Assembly (NCBI GenBank): GCA_949152475.1
Contig: OX424560.1
Location: 39,501,719-39,565,718 of the forward strand
DNA: 64,000 nt
Reading direction: 5' to 3'
From: Terebella lapidaria
Taxonomy: Eukaryota > Annelida > Polychaeta > Terebellida > Terebellidae
Numbering within the stretch: the first letter of the stretch is position 1; each line of letters opens with the position of its first letter. Below, piece after piece: positions 14,101 through 29,100 of this stretch. The notes under the pieces are model-generated. The model was not told the DNA's origin. It ran no database searches and saw only the letters and a list, made by a program, of their open reading frames with translations. Position numbers and translations under genes: made by a program.

Positions 14101-17100
14101 GATCACATAGCACATTAGTGACGCCAGGGATGTGTCTGGCTTTTAAAGAAATGTTATTTACAACTGAAAATAAGACCAGAGGTCTGAGAACTTTCATTAT
14201 CAGGGGGTCTTTGGAGCTTTGGTTGTTAATGATATGAACAACAGCTTCATTGTCCAGGTGAAGCAGGACATTGGAGTTTTTAAGGGAAGCCCCAAACATG
14301 TGGATGAGAACATATATTGGGAATAGTTCTAGAAATGTGATAGAGAGGTGTTGCCAAGCGGTGGGATATTTAGACTGTATCCAGTGGGTCTGGAAGGATG
14401 CGCTGAAGCCAAGTGGACATGCATCTGATGTCATGGAGAGTGATTGAGAAGTGATGATATTCTTGAACCGAAAGTATGTGATGCCATTGTAGGTATGAAG
14501 GAAATGATGCCAAATCCAGAGGTCCTCCTTGACCGATGAGGTTAAGTGTATTTTATAGAATGGTTTCTGATTTGGGTTCAACAGGTCAATTAGGCGCCGA
14601 AGGAACGGTCTCGCGGGAACCACTAAGGATGCAAAGCTCAACTTGCCAATCAGAGATTCCAGATGTTTGCGTGTGATATTCTTTAGAGCTAGAGTATCCA
14701 AGATGAACTGGGAATAATTGGTGATTTTTTCCTGTGGGAGCCTGGCAGATTGGGAGAGCGTATCCAATTCGATTCCCAGGAATACTGTGTTGGTGGAGGG
14801 TTCTGTGGTTTTGTCGCCAGATATTGGGACACCAATGTCTTTACATAGATTAAGAAATGCAGCCAAATAGTGTGCACATTGATGTTGGGTTGCGGCTAAG
14901 ATGATAAAATCATCTATCATATGGAGGCAGTGAGCATGGGGGTAGTAATGCAGAAAAATAGCTTCAAGTGCTGATGAGAACTTTTCAAAAATCTGACATG
15001 AACTACCACAGCCTTGAGGTAGGCACTTATCAAAGTAGTATTTGTCGTTGAAGCGCATACCAAGTTTGGGTTGGTCGACTGGAGAGATAGGGATTATACG
15101 ATAAGCATTTTCAATGTCGGTTTTAGCCGTGTACGAGCCAGTAGGCAAGTCCAATAGGACTGAGATAGCGTCACCGACGGATGCATATTTGACTGATTTT
15201 GCAGAGTCTGGGATATTAGAATTGATTGAAGTGTCATCGTATGGGAAAGACAGATCATGGATCAGTCGGAATTTACCCGGTGATTTCTTTTCGCGGAGAG
15301 ACAATGGTGACACCTGGAAATGAGTGAATGGGGGCTGGTCGAAAGGTCCCAGGAGCCGCCCAGCTTGGATTTCGGAGTCAATCTTTTTCTGCACCGCTTC
15401 AGGGTGAGAATTAACAGTAGGGCTATTACGTGGTGATTGTTGATTTGTGAAATGTTGGGTTTCGAGGGAAAACCCATTTGTGAAGCCGGTGACTAAATAC
15501 TTGGTCAGACAGGGATCGTAATTGGCTTGATGTAGGTGATGTAGCAGTCTATCAGGTCTTACTGGGGTAACTACTTGAGAATCATGGTTTTGTGGTCTTG
15601 TGGGTTGTCTTGGAAGTGTGTTGTTGCTGAAGTTCAGTTCTGGGTTTTGTGTTGGAACCGCAGGGTCTGAAGACAGGGTGGTACTTTTGGCATTTAGGGC
15701 AGGTGTGCTTGTAGGAGCAGTTAAGGCCTTTTGAGCAGTGTTCGGTCTTGGAGTGGAAGTGAACGCAGTATCCGAGCGGGATGTAGAGGCCATCTGCAGT
15801 TTTGAGGGTTGATGAGGAGCCAGACTTCGCCTGGCCGGGGGCACGAAAGGACTGAGACCGTGGGGTGCTGAAGTGCAGGTATAAATCATGGCGGAGGGTT
15901 GTCCAGGCGTACTTGGAAGCTTCGCGATCTTTCCTGAAGTGGTGATCGTATCCCAGCCAGTCATGCCCAATCTTGGACATCTGTGCAATCTGGGACTTGT
16001 AGGTGAGTAGCGATTTGGTGAGATTGATAGCTGAGCTTGTAGAATGGGCACGCTCGACATAGATGGCTGTGTAGGTGTCGAAAGCTTGGGCCCACTGCTC
16101 AAATGACACCAGTGGCTTGGGGGCCTGTTTGACCAGTTTTGTGTTAAAATTTTTGTCAAACTTCATGACATATTCAGAGTTTTTAGTGGGGCATGACGGG
16201 AGGAGTAAGGACAGGTCGACATATTTATCAGCGAGGATCTTTTTCTTGAGTTTGTGAGAGACATTGCTTCCCACGATGGAGCCAAATGAGAATACTTGAT
16301 CTGGATACTGATCAGAATCACTGGAGGGAGATGAAGATGAGGATGTACCTGAGTCGGTGTCCTGGGTGTGGTGCTTTTTTGGCCGGCATTTTTGGTGTTT
16401 CTTGCGACGACGAGGGGGGTTGGCTGCTTCAAGCTCAGAGTCATCAGACGAGGAGGAAGACGGAGAACGTTTCCGCTTGTGTTTCTTGGTGGCCTTGCGA
16501 CGGGGCGGTGGTGTTTTTACCTCAGGTGCGGAGGAAGTACTGTGTGCAGATAGGTGCTGGTCGTGTGATTCATCCTCCGCACTGGATGACTCCTGCTGCG
16601 TGGCGACTGCTTTGCCTTTCTGTTGGCTGTCCACTTTTTTCAGGTTCTTCTTGAGGCGCAGAACACTGTCCAGCAGGTTCTGGGCACTCTGGGTGGAAGA
16701 GGTGGAGGGTGTGGGGTCGCTTTTGGCAGGTTTTGCCGTTCGACCCATGGTTGGTTGTCTGGAATGGAATGAGAAAGTAGATGGAAGTAAATAAAAGGAA
16801 AAAACCAACTGAACACCAAAACGATATGTTTTGGACGAAGTGCCTGGGGCGCTTGGGAAGGTATGAAACATTCAAGGACGTGATAACAGCAGTTACAATG
16901 TCAGTATACGAGGATAAGATTGGTTTGGATAATTTGGAGATTGGACTGAAATAATAAGGTAATGTCAGTAGACATGGAGATTGAAGGAATTGGAATTTGT
17001 GCCGTAATGAGAAATGTCAGTAGACAAATGGATGGCACTAGCCGTAACAAGAATTGTCAGTAGACAAATTCTGAGGTACATTGTATGAGATAAATACAAA

Positions 17101-20100
17101 TAGGAAGTTTTAAGTTATTAAAACCAGTATTTATTACACACTTACCTCTATAATAAACACTTTGGGTAATCTTACTTGGCTTTCAAATAAGAGGGAAATC
17201 GCGCCATTAAATTTTTTAATGGCAAACTCTCTTAAACTGGTCGTTCTATGCCCCTCAGTCAACAGTCATTCATAAAAGTTTCTTGACGAAACTTGACTGT
17301 GTCAGTGGTCACTGAGAAATCTTTCTTGACGAAGCTGTTCCACCGGAACCGCCATTACTTTGTCCCCCAAAAGGTTAGGCTGGGGAGGCGGGAGGGAACA
17401 TGACCGTGTTTATTATAGAGGTAAGTGTGTAATAAATACTGGTTTTAATAACTTAAAACTTCCTATTTATGTCCACACTTTGACCTCTATAATAAACACT
17501 TTGGGTTATATCAGAATAACCACAGGAGGTGGGCTAACCCCTCTCCCACGTCAATGAACATCATTGAGGCATAGAACGCACATATTCAGTTGAGCATGAA
17601 GTTACTATTAAATTGAGTTTAATTTCGCCCTGTAGTAATTCGTTGAGGGTTTAATACCCCCGACGAGTAATTAACAATTAGTTTAATAACATGGGCGAGT
17701 AACGAACATGAACAATAAAGAATAGTACCTGGGTAAGAGAGTGAAGTCGTAGAGGTGATTCCCCCGCAGTTGTCTTGCTGTCGGCGGGACAACTCAAAAT
17801 TTCTTTCACCCAAATAAGAGGGACAACCAGAATCTCCGAGACGACCCGTCCACTAGAGATGTGCGTATATACACGTGCAGTCCCTTATGTACATCATTTA
17901 CAGATGGACCTTATGCTGCGCGGCCACCACGGGTCCAAGGCGGTAGCCGGAGTCGTCCTGCCAGGTCAGTTCCCTGCAGTAGAAGGAAACAAACGTATTG
18001 TTAGAGGCCCAAGTGCAGGCCTGCATGACATCGGACAATGCAACATTATTCATGAACGCGAGAGACGACGCGAGCGCTCGCACATCATGAGCCTTCACGC
18101 GGAAGGAGCCCGAAGTCTTAGTTTTGGATTTTTCATAGCAGAACAAGACGCATTTCTTAACCCAGGACGAAATCGTTGCCGGTCTGATATCTTTAGAAAA
18201 TTTCTTCTTAAAGGCAACGAAAAGCAAGCGTTTCCCGACATGGAGCTCCCTCGTGCGATCAACGTAGATGCGCAAGGCTCTAACGGGACACAGTTTAGCA
18301 TCTTCCTCCAGGCCCGGCCCCAACGAAGAGGTAAGGGACGGGATAGAAAAGGACATAGACGGGGTATGAGCTAGCTGAGTCTTAGCCAGAAACGAAGGGA
18401 TAACTCCGAGAGTAACCGCGGAGCCATCTTCCTTCCAAAGAACTTTGGAAAAGTCAAGAGCATGAAGCTCACTTCTCCTCTTCCCCGAAGCTAAGGCCAG
18501 GAGGAACACGGTCTTGAACGTAAGGAACTTAAGCGACGCTCTCTCCAAGGGTTCAAACGGATCAGAGAGAAGACAATTTAGAACGAGCGATAGATCCCAG
18601 GTCGGGACGGGATTCCTCAACTTGGGTCTCTCCACCACAAAACTATTCAACAAAGCGGACAAACTTGCATCCTGACCGAAATCAACCCCCGTTTTAGGTT
18701 TGATAGTTTTGGCAATCGCAGTCCTATAGCCTGCGAGCGTAGAGGGGGCTTTCCCCTCCTTGAACTTCTCAAGGAGAAACTCGGAAATCACAGGAGCAGT
18801 GACCTTGAAAGGACTAACCTTCCGGCCACGGCACCAAGCACAGAATCTCGTCCACTTGGATTGGTAGACTGCCAAAGAAGATCGTCGATTAGTTCGGGCG
18901 ATCCTAGCTGACACCTCTCTTGAAAAGCCCTTCTTTCGGTAACATCGCTCGACAAGAGCCACGCGTGTAGCTTGAGCGTGCCCGGGGCTTGATGAAAGCG
19001 ATCTGACCGCGGCTGTTTTAACAGATCCGACCGGTCTGGTAGTGGAACTGGGCTGTCCACCAACAACTCCAGAAGGTCCGGGAACCACGACTTCTGTGGA
19101 AGTTGTGGGGCAATGAGAATCATCCTGCTGCGATGAGCCTTGAACTTGGCTAGAACCTTGTCCAAGAGAATGGCAGGAGGAAAGGCATAAAGAAACATCC
19201 CGTCCCAATCTAGGGACATCGCGTCGACCGCCCATGCTTGATCGTCTGGGATCGGGGACACAAACGTCGGAAGCTTGGTATTCCACCTCGTGGCGAACAG
19301 ATCCACTGCAGGTCTGTCCCACAGGTGACAGATCGCCCGGAATACTACCGGAGACAACGACCACTCCGTGGCCTGAATCTGGCCCCGACGAGACAAACGA
19401 TCGGCCCACACATTCATATAACCGGGAATGTGCCGGGCCCTGAGCGTAATCCGGTGGTGGAAGCACCAGGTCAGCATCTCCACCGTCAACAAACACAGGG
19501 ACATGGACTTGGTCCCGCCCTGCTTGTTGACGTAAGCCACGACCGTTGAATTGTCCGTGGCGTGGTGCTCCCAATGCTGAAGCGCGAGAAACACTGCCCT
19601 CATCTCCAGCACATTGATATGGTCGTCCTGCTGTGACCGAGACCACCGACCCGAAATCTCTTGATCGTCCCAGTGAGCTCCCCATCCCTCCATACTGGCA
19701 TCCGTAAAGAGATGCCTGGAGGGAGGAGGCGGACGGAATGGAGCGCCCCGAAACAAATTGGCCGGGTCCAACCACCATCGCAGGTCTCGAACGACCTGGT
19801 CTGACACGTGAACCAACTGGGCCATGTCCCCCGTTGCCTGCGACCAGTTGGCATGAAGCTGCAACTGGAGGGACCGCATATGCAAGCGACCTAGAGGCAC
19901 CATCTTCTCGGTCGCCGCTAATGTACCGATCAGAGACTGCCAACGCGAGGCTGGCTGAGGAACCCTGGTTAAGAAACCGCGGGACTGCTCTGATAACTTT
20001 GACCGACGTTCCTCCGTCGGGATAACATAACCGGAGGTAGTCCGAAATCGATACCCCAAGAAAACGAAGTCTTGACGAGGAGATAAATCGGACTTTTTTT

Positions 20101-23100
20101 GATTGATTTTGAAGCCCATGGACTGACACAAATCCACAACCCACTGGGCCTGACGAAGCAAAGTTTGAGGGCACTGATGCCTGATCAACCAATCGTCGAG
20201 ATACTGGTAGATCACAATGCCGTTCCGATGGGCCAACACCTGTAGCTCCCGAACGCACATCGTAAAGATCCAAGGGGCGGTGGACAGACCGAAAGGCAAC
20301 GCCCGAAACTGCCACACCTGGCCCTGATAAAAGAACCTGAGGTATTTTCTGACGGACCTCCTCATAGGCACGTGAAAATAAGCATCCTTGAGGTCGATTG
20401 TCACGACCCAACCCCCTAAGGGCATAGCCGACCTTACCACCTCCGCCGTCTCCATGGTGAAGGTGGGAATAAGCAGATAACGGTTGAGAGCGGAAAGATC
20501 TATCACCGGCCTCCAACCGCCCGAAGCCTTCGGAACTACAAACAGGATACTGTAAAACCCCGGGGAGCTGCCCGAAACTGGTTCTACCGCTCGCTTTTGA
20601 ATCATGGCCGAAATCTCGTCTATCAGCGCCTGACGCCTTTCCGGGTCGTGAGGCAACGAAAAAACCCTTGGAGTGAGCGTCAACGGAGGAAACTGTTCGA
20701 ACCGTAGACCGAACCCCCGACGCAAGGTGGAGACGATCCAAGGACTGGCTCCTAGGTCTCGCCAACGAGGCCAAAAACCTCCTAGTCGCGCGCCGACAGG
20801 CTCGTTTATATCCAAGATATTTACTGGAGCGAGTGAACTTGGAGACTCGACCAGACGTGGGGGTCCCACGAGAGAAGATGAGGGTATTACCTGACTTCTT
20901 AGCCCCTGCTGGCTTTGCTGGGCTAGCTGGACGTCCGCGACCGCGACCTCCACGTCCACGCTGCCCCCCTCGCTGACCGCCTGCAGGGGCCCCACGAAAG
21001 GGCCGGTCCAGGGCCTTGCCTTTACCGCGCCCTACCGCTGAGGACCCAGCACCAGAGGAAGCTGACTGCTGCTGCTGCTGTGGGCGCTTACGCTGCTGCT
21101 GCTGCTGTAAAAGCATGCGGGACCATCTCTCCATAGCCTTAGACTGCATAAGGGAAGCGTCAGTCGAGGCCTTAGCCCGGTCCCGCTCCTCTTGACGAGA
21201 CTTGAGGGCATCCACCTCGAGGTGAGCGTCCACAGGGAAGAGAAAAGGAGAGGCAGGCCCAGACTCCGGGAGAACTGGATGACCACGGAGCTTAGCCAGC
21301 AACTGGTCAGGGACCTTCAAGTCCAGACGCTGGATCACGGAATCCCTCCGCCAAAGCTCCGATGTCCACCAGGCCGTGCAATCTAGGGAAACCTTATCCG
21401 CCACAGCCTTTCCCAACGACTGTAAGAGTCCAACAGAGCCATGGAGCACATCTGCGAGTTCAGAGCGATCGAGGTTCTCATTGTCCATGACCTGCTCATA
21501 ACACGACGTCGTAGCCAGCGTGAGAGCATGGACCATCCAATCCATCGATGAATCCACGGCCACGCCCAAACGTAAAGCAGCCTGGAAATCCGTCAACTGG
21601 TTCCACGGGAGAGAAACAGTCTTAGGCACAGAGAAAATCTCCTGTTCCTGTAACTTGGAAGGCTCTGCATCCAGGAGTGACGAAGAGTAAAAATCCTGGA
21701 TCTTAGGCTTAGCCGGCAAGAGTCCAAGCTGAGGACGGCCACGTTTCGCCGTTTCCTCCACCCTAGCTGCCAACATGTTCCGAACACCCGGTGCTACCGG
21801 AAAGCGCAAAGCGTCACGAGGGACCTTGGGCTGCTGGAGATCCCGCTCCGTGAAAGAACGTGCCCGCTTGGCTGGAGGTGGGGATGTTGACGCCAGATCC
21901 GGCCACTCCTCCCCAGTAAGCCTACGGACATAATCCAGTTTATCGGCCCACGGGCGCTTAAAAGGATTATTTGACTCCTCCTCATCCTGGGAGCCGAGAT
22001 CATCCTCACGGAGGCGCTTGGGACGAACCAGACCCGAAGGACCCGGCAAAGGCACAATGCCATCTTCCCGAGAGCTGTAGGGCAAATCCACCGAAGACTC
22101 CGCAGAAGGAGACGCCGCCGGAGGGGCCTGAAGCCGCTGGACATCAGGAGCCTGGCGCGCCAGGAAAGAATCCAGCCTGTTCATAACCTCAGCCCTCATG
22201 GCTTGCATCTCCGCCTGAAACTCGCCTCGCGATAAAAAATGGGAGGAGACCCCCGGAATCGTGGACAAGGGAGTGCGGAACGGTGCCGTAGCCACAGACA
22301 GCGCAGAAACCGAGGCCGAAGGTGACGCAGACGTAGCCGCCACGGAGGCAGAAGCCGAAGGAGCCGCAGGCGCAGAATGCGTAGCATCCACTGAACTTGT
22401 AGAGGCAGTCGCCTGGGATTCCATTGGAGCCGACGAAGCCGGGGGGTTGGAAATCCCTGGAAGGAGGGGAGATGACGGGACCTCCGCACCCTCAAAATCC
22501 TCCGCAATCTGCGGGAAGAAACTCACGTTAGAATCAAATGACACAGACTTGCGAGATGATTTGATGGAAGTAGTAACGCGAGTTTGTGGACGCGAATGCC
22601 ATTGGTTAACTATAACCCTGGGAGACAGAGGATAGCCGGGCCTAAAACCCGTACCCGCCATTGAGCTCCGCTGGGATAACGGCCTAGGGGATCCACACCC
22701 CGAAACACGGAACAGAGGTGAGGATAAAGGCCGAAACTGGTTCCCGGGAACCGATGCACGGCTCCCGGGAACCGGTTCCCGGGTCCCGAGAACCGGTTCC
22801 CGGGTCCCGGGAACCGTAGGTACAGAACCAGCCAGAGTGGAGACAGCCGTAGCCGCCGCCGCCCCAGAGGAACGTGGCAAACCCAACGCAGGAAACCGGC
22901 CCCCGGGATACGGGTATCCCGAGGCGCCCGACGCCTGAAGTCCACAAATTGAGACGTTGACGGAATTGAACCTACGGGTAGAGGACACCGAAGGCCGCAT
23001 CCGAACGGAGCTCAATGCCAGGTAACCGGGGTCTATGGGCATGTTTCGGCCCCTTGCCCGGCTACCCTCAGGCGGGACAGGGTTAGAGTTAACCAATGTC

Positions 23101-26100
23101 ATACACGAAGTATGAATTGAAAAACTCGCGGTACTACCGCGGTAGTACTGGTTCCCGGGATCCGGCAAGCCGGGTCCCGGGAACCGAGGAAGGCTGAAAG
23201 AAGAGCATAAATCATTACTCACAGCAGAAATCAAATGCAGCAAAGATAAATCCTGCTCCTCACGCTTCTGTATGGCCTGTTTATGTCTAGACCTAGCGCT
23301 AGAACTAGCCGAGGGACTTGGAAAGGGCGGGAGAGGTTTACTCATCCTTTCTTGTTGAACGGCTCTGAGACCACGCAAGTAGTCCGACCACTCGTCGACC
23401 GACCAACTCCCACACAGACCACAAGTCGCCGTTGGCCGACACAAAGATCTGCACATCCAGCAGGAAACGTGCAGCTCCCATTTCGGCAAAAACTGCTTAC
23501 AACCCGCGCACTTCATCTGGAAAATTCCAACATGAAAGAATGGGGGCGGGCGATAATTGAGGAAACTAAGTAACACTCGAGGAAATTACCAGTTCCTCAA
23601 CCGAAACTAAACTAAACTACTCTAAACTACAGTAGCTGTACGAAGTACACTAGACTGTGAAGAAATTCCGTTGGAAAAACGTTCGTATTCCAAGAGAAAG
23701 AGTGAAAAATCAAAAGTTCTAAAATAACTTTTATTTTTATACTATGCATACTTACCTCTGACTCTGGGGTCGTGTAATTGGCGAGCCCTCATTCGCCAAC
23801 CACACATGAAATATGGGTGAAAAAGCTAAACGAAAGTTAGCCGGTCCGTTTAGACCCTGCGTTAGTAATGGTAGTTACCTGAGCAGTTCACCCTCCGTGT
23901 GGTAGCATAATCGTGCCGGTCCACTGCCTCCCAGTTCACTTTTGTTGAGTTGCAACACTTGATCACTGAAGGTTATCTTCTGAAAAGACAAGAAGATAAT
24001 CAGCGGGGAGGAGGGTGGGACCATCCAACGTCAGAGGTAAGTATGCATAGTATAAAAATAAAAGTTATTTTAGAACTTTTGATTTGTTATGCTAAGCGAT
24101 ACTTACCTCTGACTCTGGGGAATGGCCTGCCGGTGGTGGGCCCCTCAGAGAGAAAGTACGCCTTGCACAAGATCATCCCCTGAAAGTAGAAGGATGAGAA
24201 CTATGCATAATACCAGTGACTATAATTACTGTATAAAGGATAAGGAACCCGCTCCTTTCCTATAGTAATTATAATACTAATTAACCACAGAGTAGCTCGG
24301 AAGTTAATAGTATACTGAGAGATACTTTGTAATCCAGAAGAATCTGAGATTACATACCTGTCGTCGAGTCCCTTGTGAGGCGATGAGCCGTAGCTAGGTG
24401 TTGAGACGGCGCTCCCCCCCCGGACTCTTGGCAGAAGAAGCAGTGGGTTGCACGATGACTTGTGCTGCGACGATGGGTCCCAGATGATAGAGGTCATCCG
24501 CGAGGAGCGATACATCGCGCAGGTAAAATGAAGAAAACGTAGAGTGAGATCTCCAAGTGGCTGCCTTCATGAGATCCTGAAGTGACATGTTGTGTGCAAA
24601 CGACCAGGAAGTGGAGATGGCGCGAACCTCGTGAGCCGTACGACCGTAGAGCTGATGTAGGTCCCGACGATCCTTACTGTAAGCACGTGTAACAACAGCC
24701 TTGATCCAAAGCGAGATCGTGTTCTTGGAGACCTGTCCTCTCGATGCCGAAAACGGGAGAAAGAGGTGAGATTCCCTTGGTCGTGAAGGCTTAGTCCTCT
24801 TCAGATACAACCGTAACGCACGCACCGGACACAGGGACAGATCCCCACAGTCAGTCGCCAACTGAGATAAGGCAGGGACAGAGAACGTTCGCATCCCAGC
24901 CGCCAGGGCAGAAGGAGTTTCGGTCTTGGCAAGAAACCCCAGATGGTACTGGAGGGTAACAGAAGACCAATCTTCCGGGTGTAAGACCTCCGCAGACAGT
25001 CCCTGAAGCTCACTGACCCGCTTCGCGGAAGCAAGGGCCAACAGGAACACAGTCTTGTGCGTGAGAAAACGAAGCTCCGCTTCCTCGAGAGGCTCATATG
25101 GAGATTCATTGAGGCTACAAAGGACCAATGACAAGTCCCATTTTGGTGCGCGGGAGACCGGAGGCAAATCCTGGGCGAAGGACTTGAACAGGGCCGAAAT
25201 CTCCCGTGATGTAGAAATGTCCAAACCGTGAGAAGCTAGCACATTAGACAATGCCGCACGGTATCCCTTGACAGTAGTAAGCGCCCTCTTGCGCTTGTCT
25301 CTCAACCAGACAAAGAAGTCCGCTACCGTAGGGAGAGGGGGACGGCGTGGATCAACTTGCCGTCGACCACACCAAGAAGAGAAGACTCTCCACTTGGCTT
25401 GATATAATCGCTCTGAGGATGACCGAACTGTTCTGGACATCCGCTTGGCAGCGTTCTTCGAAAAGCCAGCCTTTCTGAATGAACGCCTGATAATCTCCAC
25501 GCGTGAAGATGGAGAACGCCCAGATGCTCGTGAAACTGACGTCCCTGACGAAGCAGGCTGGGGATCGGTGGTAACAACCGTGGAAGATCCGTCAGAAGCT
25601 CCAGGAGTTCCGGAAACCAAGGCTTGGCTGGCCAGCAGGGAGCCACCAAGATGATCTGGGCCGAGCTTAACCGAATCCTCTGTAGAACCACGGGAATCAG
25701 TGAGAACGGAGGAAAAGCGTACGCCCATAGGATGGACCAGTCCTGAGCGAGGGCGTCGACTGCCCAGGCATGAGGGTCCGGGAACGGGGACACATAGAGA
25801 GGTAGACGATTGTTCTGGAACGTGGCGAACAGGTCCAAGTGAGGCTGACCCCAAAGACGCCACAGGTGACTGCAAACCTGGGGGTTCAGAGACCAGTTCG
25901 TGGAAACCGGACCCTTCCTCGAAAGGGCGTCGGCGATGGTGTTCATGGAGCCCGGGATGTGTCGGGCCAGAAGACTGACATCCTGGGATTCCGCCCACTC
26001 CAAGATTCTTCGAGTCAAGGCGCTTAGCTCCCTTGATCGTGTCCCCCCCTGATTCTTGATATAGCCGACGACCGTCGTGTTGTCGGTCATGGCCAGTACC

Positions 26101-29100
26101 GTGGACCCGGCAACCGTCTGATGAAAATGGCGCAGGCCCAACCAGACAGCCCTGAGCTCCAGCCAATTGATGTGATGCCGGAGATCGGCTGCCGACCAGA
26201 GACCAGAGACTTGACTTTCGCCGAGGTGAGCACCCCAACCGAGGCGAGACGCGTCGGAGAACAGGAGAAAGTCGGGCTCCAACTCGTGAATCGGATGACC
26301 CCGTAGCAGGTTGACTGGATCGGACCACCAGAGGAGATCTGGCTGGAGAGCGGAAACCACCGGAACCAGAGTTGACAAGTCCTGCTCGGAAGACCAGTGG
26401 TCCTTCAAGTGGAACTGGATCGCCCGCATGCGCAACCGTGCACCAGGGACGATCTTCTCTAGCGACACCATGTGACCTAGGAGCCTCAGGAACACCACCG
26501 CCGCGACGGGAACCCCGATGGAGAAAGACCGTAGAACGCCGTTCAAACGTTGAATACGATCTGCCGTCGGACGTGTCAGGAAGGACTGCGTGTCGATGTC
26601 CATCCCGAGGTAGGTGACACGCTGGGAAGGAGCCAAGTCTGACTTCTTGAAATTTATGATGAGACCGACTCGCTGACAAAGCCGAACGATCTGGTCCGTG
26701 TGTGCGGCCACCGTCTGCTGGTCCGTGGCCGTAATCAGCCAATCGTCCAGATACCTCGTGAGACGAATCCCCCTGCGGTGCGCCCACGCCGATACCGGCT
26801 GAAACACCCTGGTGAACAGGAACGGGGCGGTGGAGAGGCCGAAACACAGAGCACGGAACTGGTAGATCACGTTGCCCCACTGGAAACGAAGGTAGGGCCG
26901 TGATGAGGGATGAATCGGGATGTGAAAGTAGGCATCTTTCAGATCTATGGAGGTCATCCAGTCCCCGCTGCGCAGAGACAGTAGAACCGTCCGTGGGCAC
27001 TCCATGGAAAACTTCTCCTTGGAGACAAACTTGTTCAGGGGACTGAGGTCGATTATCGGTCGCCAGCCGCCCGTGAGCTTGGGGACGACAAACAGACGAC
27101 TGTAGAAGCCGGGAGAGTTCTGGGTCACCTTCTCCGTGGCTTCCTTGAGGAGCATCTCGGACACGAGGGCGTCCAGGACCGCAAACTTCTCCGACCCCGG
27201 GGCGTAGGATGCGAACGCTATCGGTAGAGGGGAGAGAGGAGGCGCCTGACTGAAGGGAATCCGGTACCCGTGACGCAGTATGGTAGTTACTAGACAGTCC
27301 TCGAATTCCGTATCCCAGACTGGCCAAAAGGCCTGAAGACGAGCTCCCACGGGGGATACATCCGAATCGTGGTTCCGTGGGAGCGTCTGGGACACATCAG
27401 GAGCGGGGCTGAGGCTTGGCAGAAGACGAGGATCCACTGCCGCCGCGACCTCCACGTGAAGAGTTAGTCGACTTCTTGTTCTTGTCAAACTTGGAGCCTT
27501 TAGAAAACTGAGACGACTGAGACTGCTGTTTCGACTCCGTGGCCTTGACCTTCGGGATCTTGAACGACGAGGAAGAGGATGCCGCAGGCTTCTTCTCCTG
27601 GCGTTCCACCAATTTAACTAAGTTAAATTTGCTGAGAAGGTCCGCTTCCTGGGCAACCGCCTGGCCTGCCTTGGCCAGGACATCCGGGTCAAAGAGGCGA
27701 GGACCAAAGACCGAGGATGTGCGTAACTTGGACTTGAAGGCGTCCGACAGCTTGGAGGTAGATCTCTTGAGAAAGGCGTCCCGTCGCCTGAGAACAACGT
27801 TGGCCCACTCCACGTGCGACTCCTTCGTAATCTGTCCCACACACTTGTTAACGGAGGAAAGAGTCCTCTTGATGCGCAGCAACTCTGACACCGGTACTTG
27901 AACAGTGGCATCCGTGTCCAAATCGGCGTCCGCTGGAACCGAACCGGGGGCCAGACGGTCGACCTGCACGCTGAGGAGGCCCGAGAGCCAGTCGAGGGTG
28001 TTGGCAACCAGTTGTACCCGACGCGGGTAAGACTCCCAGGTCTTGAGATCTGAGTCCGAAAGTGTAGCGGTAACACTCGAGGACTTGAGCCCAGGGGCGA
28101 TGACTGACAGGTCGTCATTCACCGCCGCTGCCTCCAGAGTGCTACCGCAATCCGTAGACTGGTAGTGCTTTAATTGTCCTTGGAAGCACGAGGCGAACTT
28201 GCCAGCTCGTAGGGGCTGTCCATTGACTGGGACGATCTTCTCTTCCACTAGAGTCCGTACTGACAAGATACCCTCGGACCACGGGAAGCGCACGTCCGGC
28301 TCCGGCTGCTGACGGGCGTGGAGCACACGCTCACCCACCGACGTATAAGAAGTCCCCTTGGCTACAGGTAGCTCAATCTCGTCAGGGAAGGCCTCCTGAA
28401 CCCAAACGCGGACCTGGGCAAAGGTGTCGTCGTCAGACTTGGAGGAGGAAGGCTTGGAGGTACCGGCCGTAGCTGAGGAGTCGGCAGACCTAGCCGGGCT
28501 AGCCACCCGCGGCTTCTTGACTGGAGGTTCATCCGAGATCTGGTCTGCCGGGGGGGGAGGCAACGAGACTGGAGGCTCCAAAACAGCAACAGAGGACGAC
28601 TCGGCCGCGTGTTGCTCACCTTCAGACCTAGGGGCGTGGTCTGAAGCGGGACGCTTGGGCTCCCTCACACGGTCGTAGTCCGAGCGTGAACTTTTCTCTC
28701 CACGGCTACCGTGAGAATCCCTGGAGGAGTAGTCCCTGCGGTCCGCACGCTCCCGACGGTAGTAGTAGTCCCTATCGTCACGAGAACGGCCGGAACGGTA
28801 GTAACGATCCAACTCTTCATGGTAAGCACGGTCAAAGTCATATTCACGACGATGATCATAAACCCAATCACGGAACCGATCCGCGCGGCTGGAGGACGGA
28901 CGATCCCAATCGCCGGAACGGTGTTGATCCACAGGCCGAGCTGGACGGTGGCGGCGGTCAGGCGAGGACGGGCGGCCCATCGCTGGAAGAACACTACCCG
29001 CCGTGGCTGTTGACCCGCGGTGCGAATCTCCACTGGAGGAAGACGACCGGCTGTCCGCGCGTCGACTGACGGACGGTGGAAGATCGCGGGGCAGAACACT

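Noticed and set aside
17775-18374. Plus-strand frame opposite the DIRS-A recombinase
   Set aside because: It is a shadow of the well-supported recombinase frame on the other strand, with no recognisable domain. The same holds for plus-strand frames at 29,076-29,900 and 44,157-44,543.
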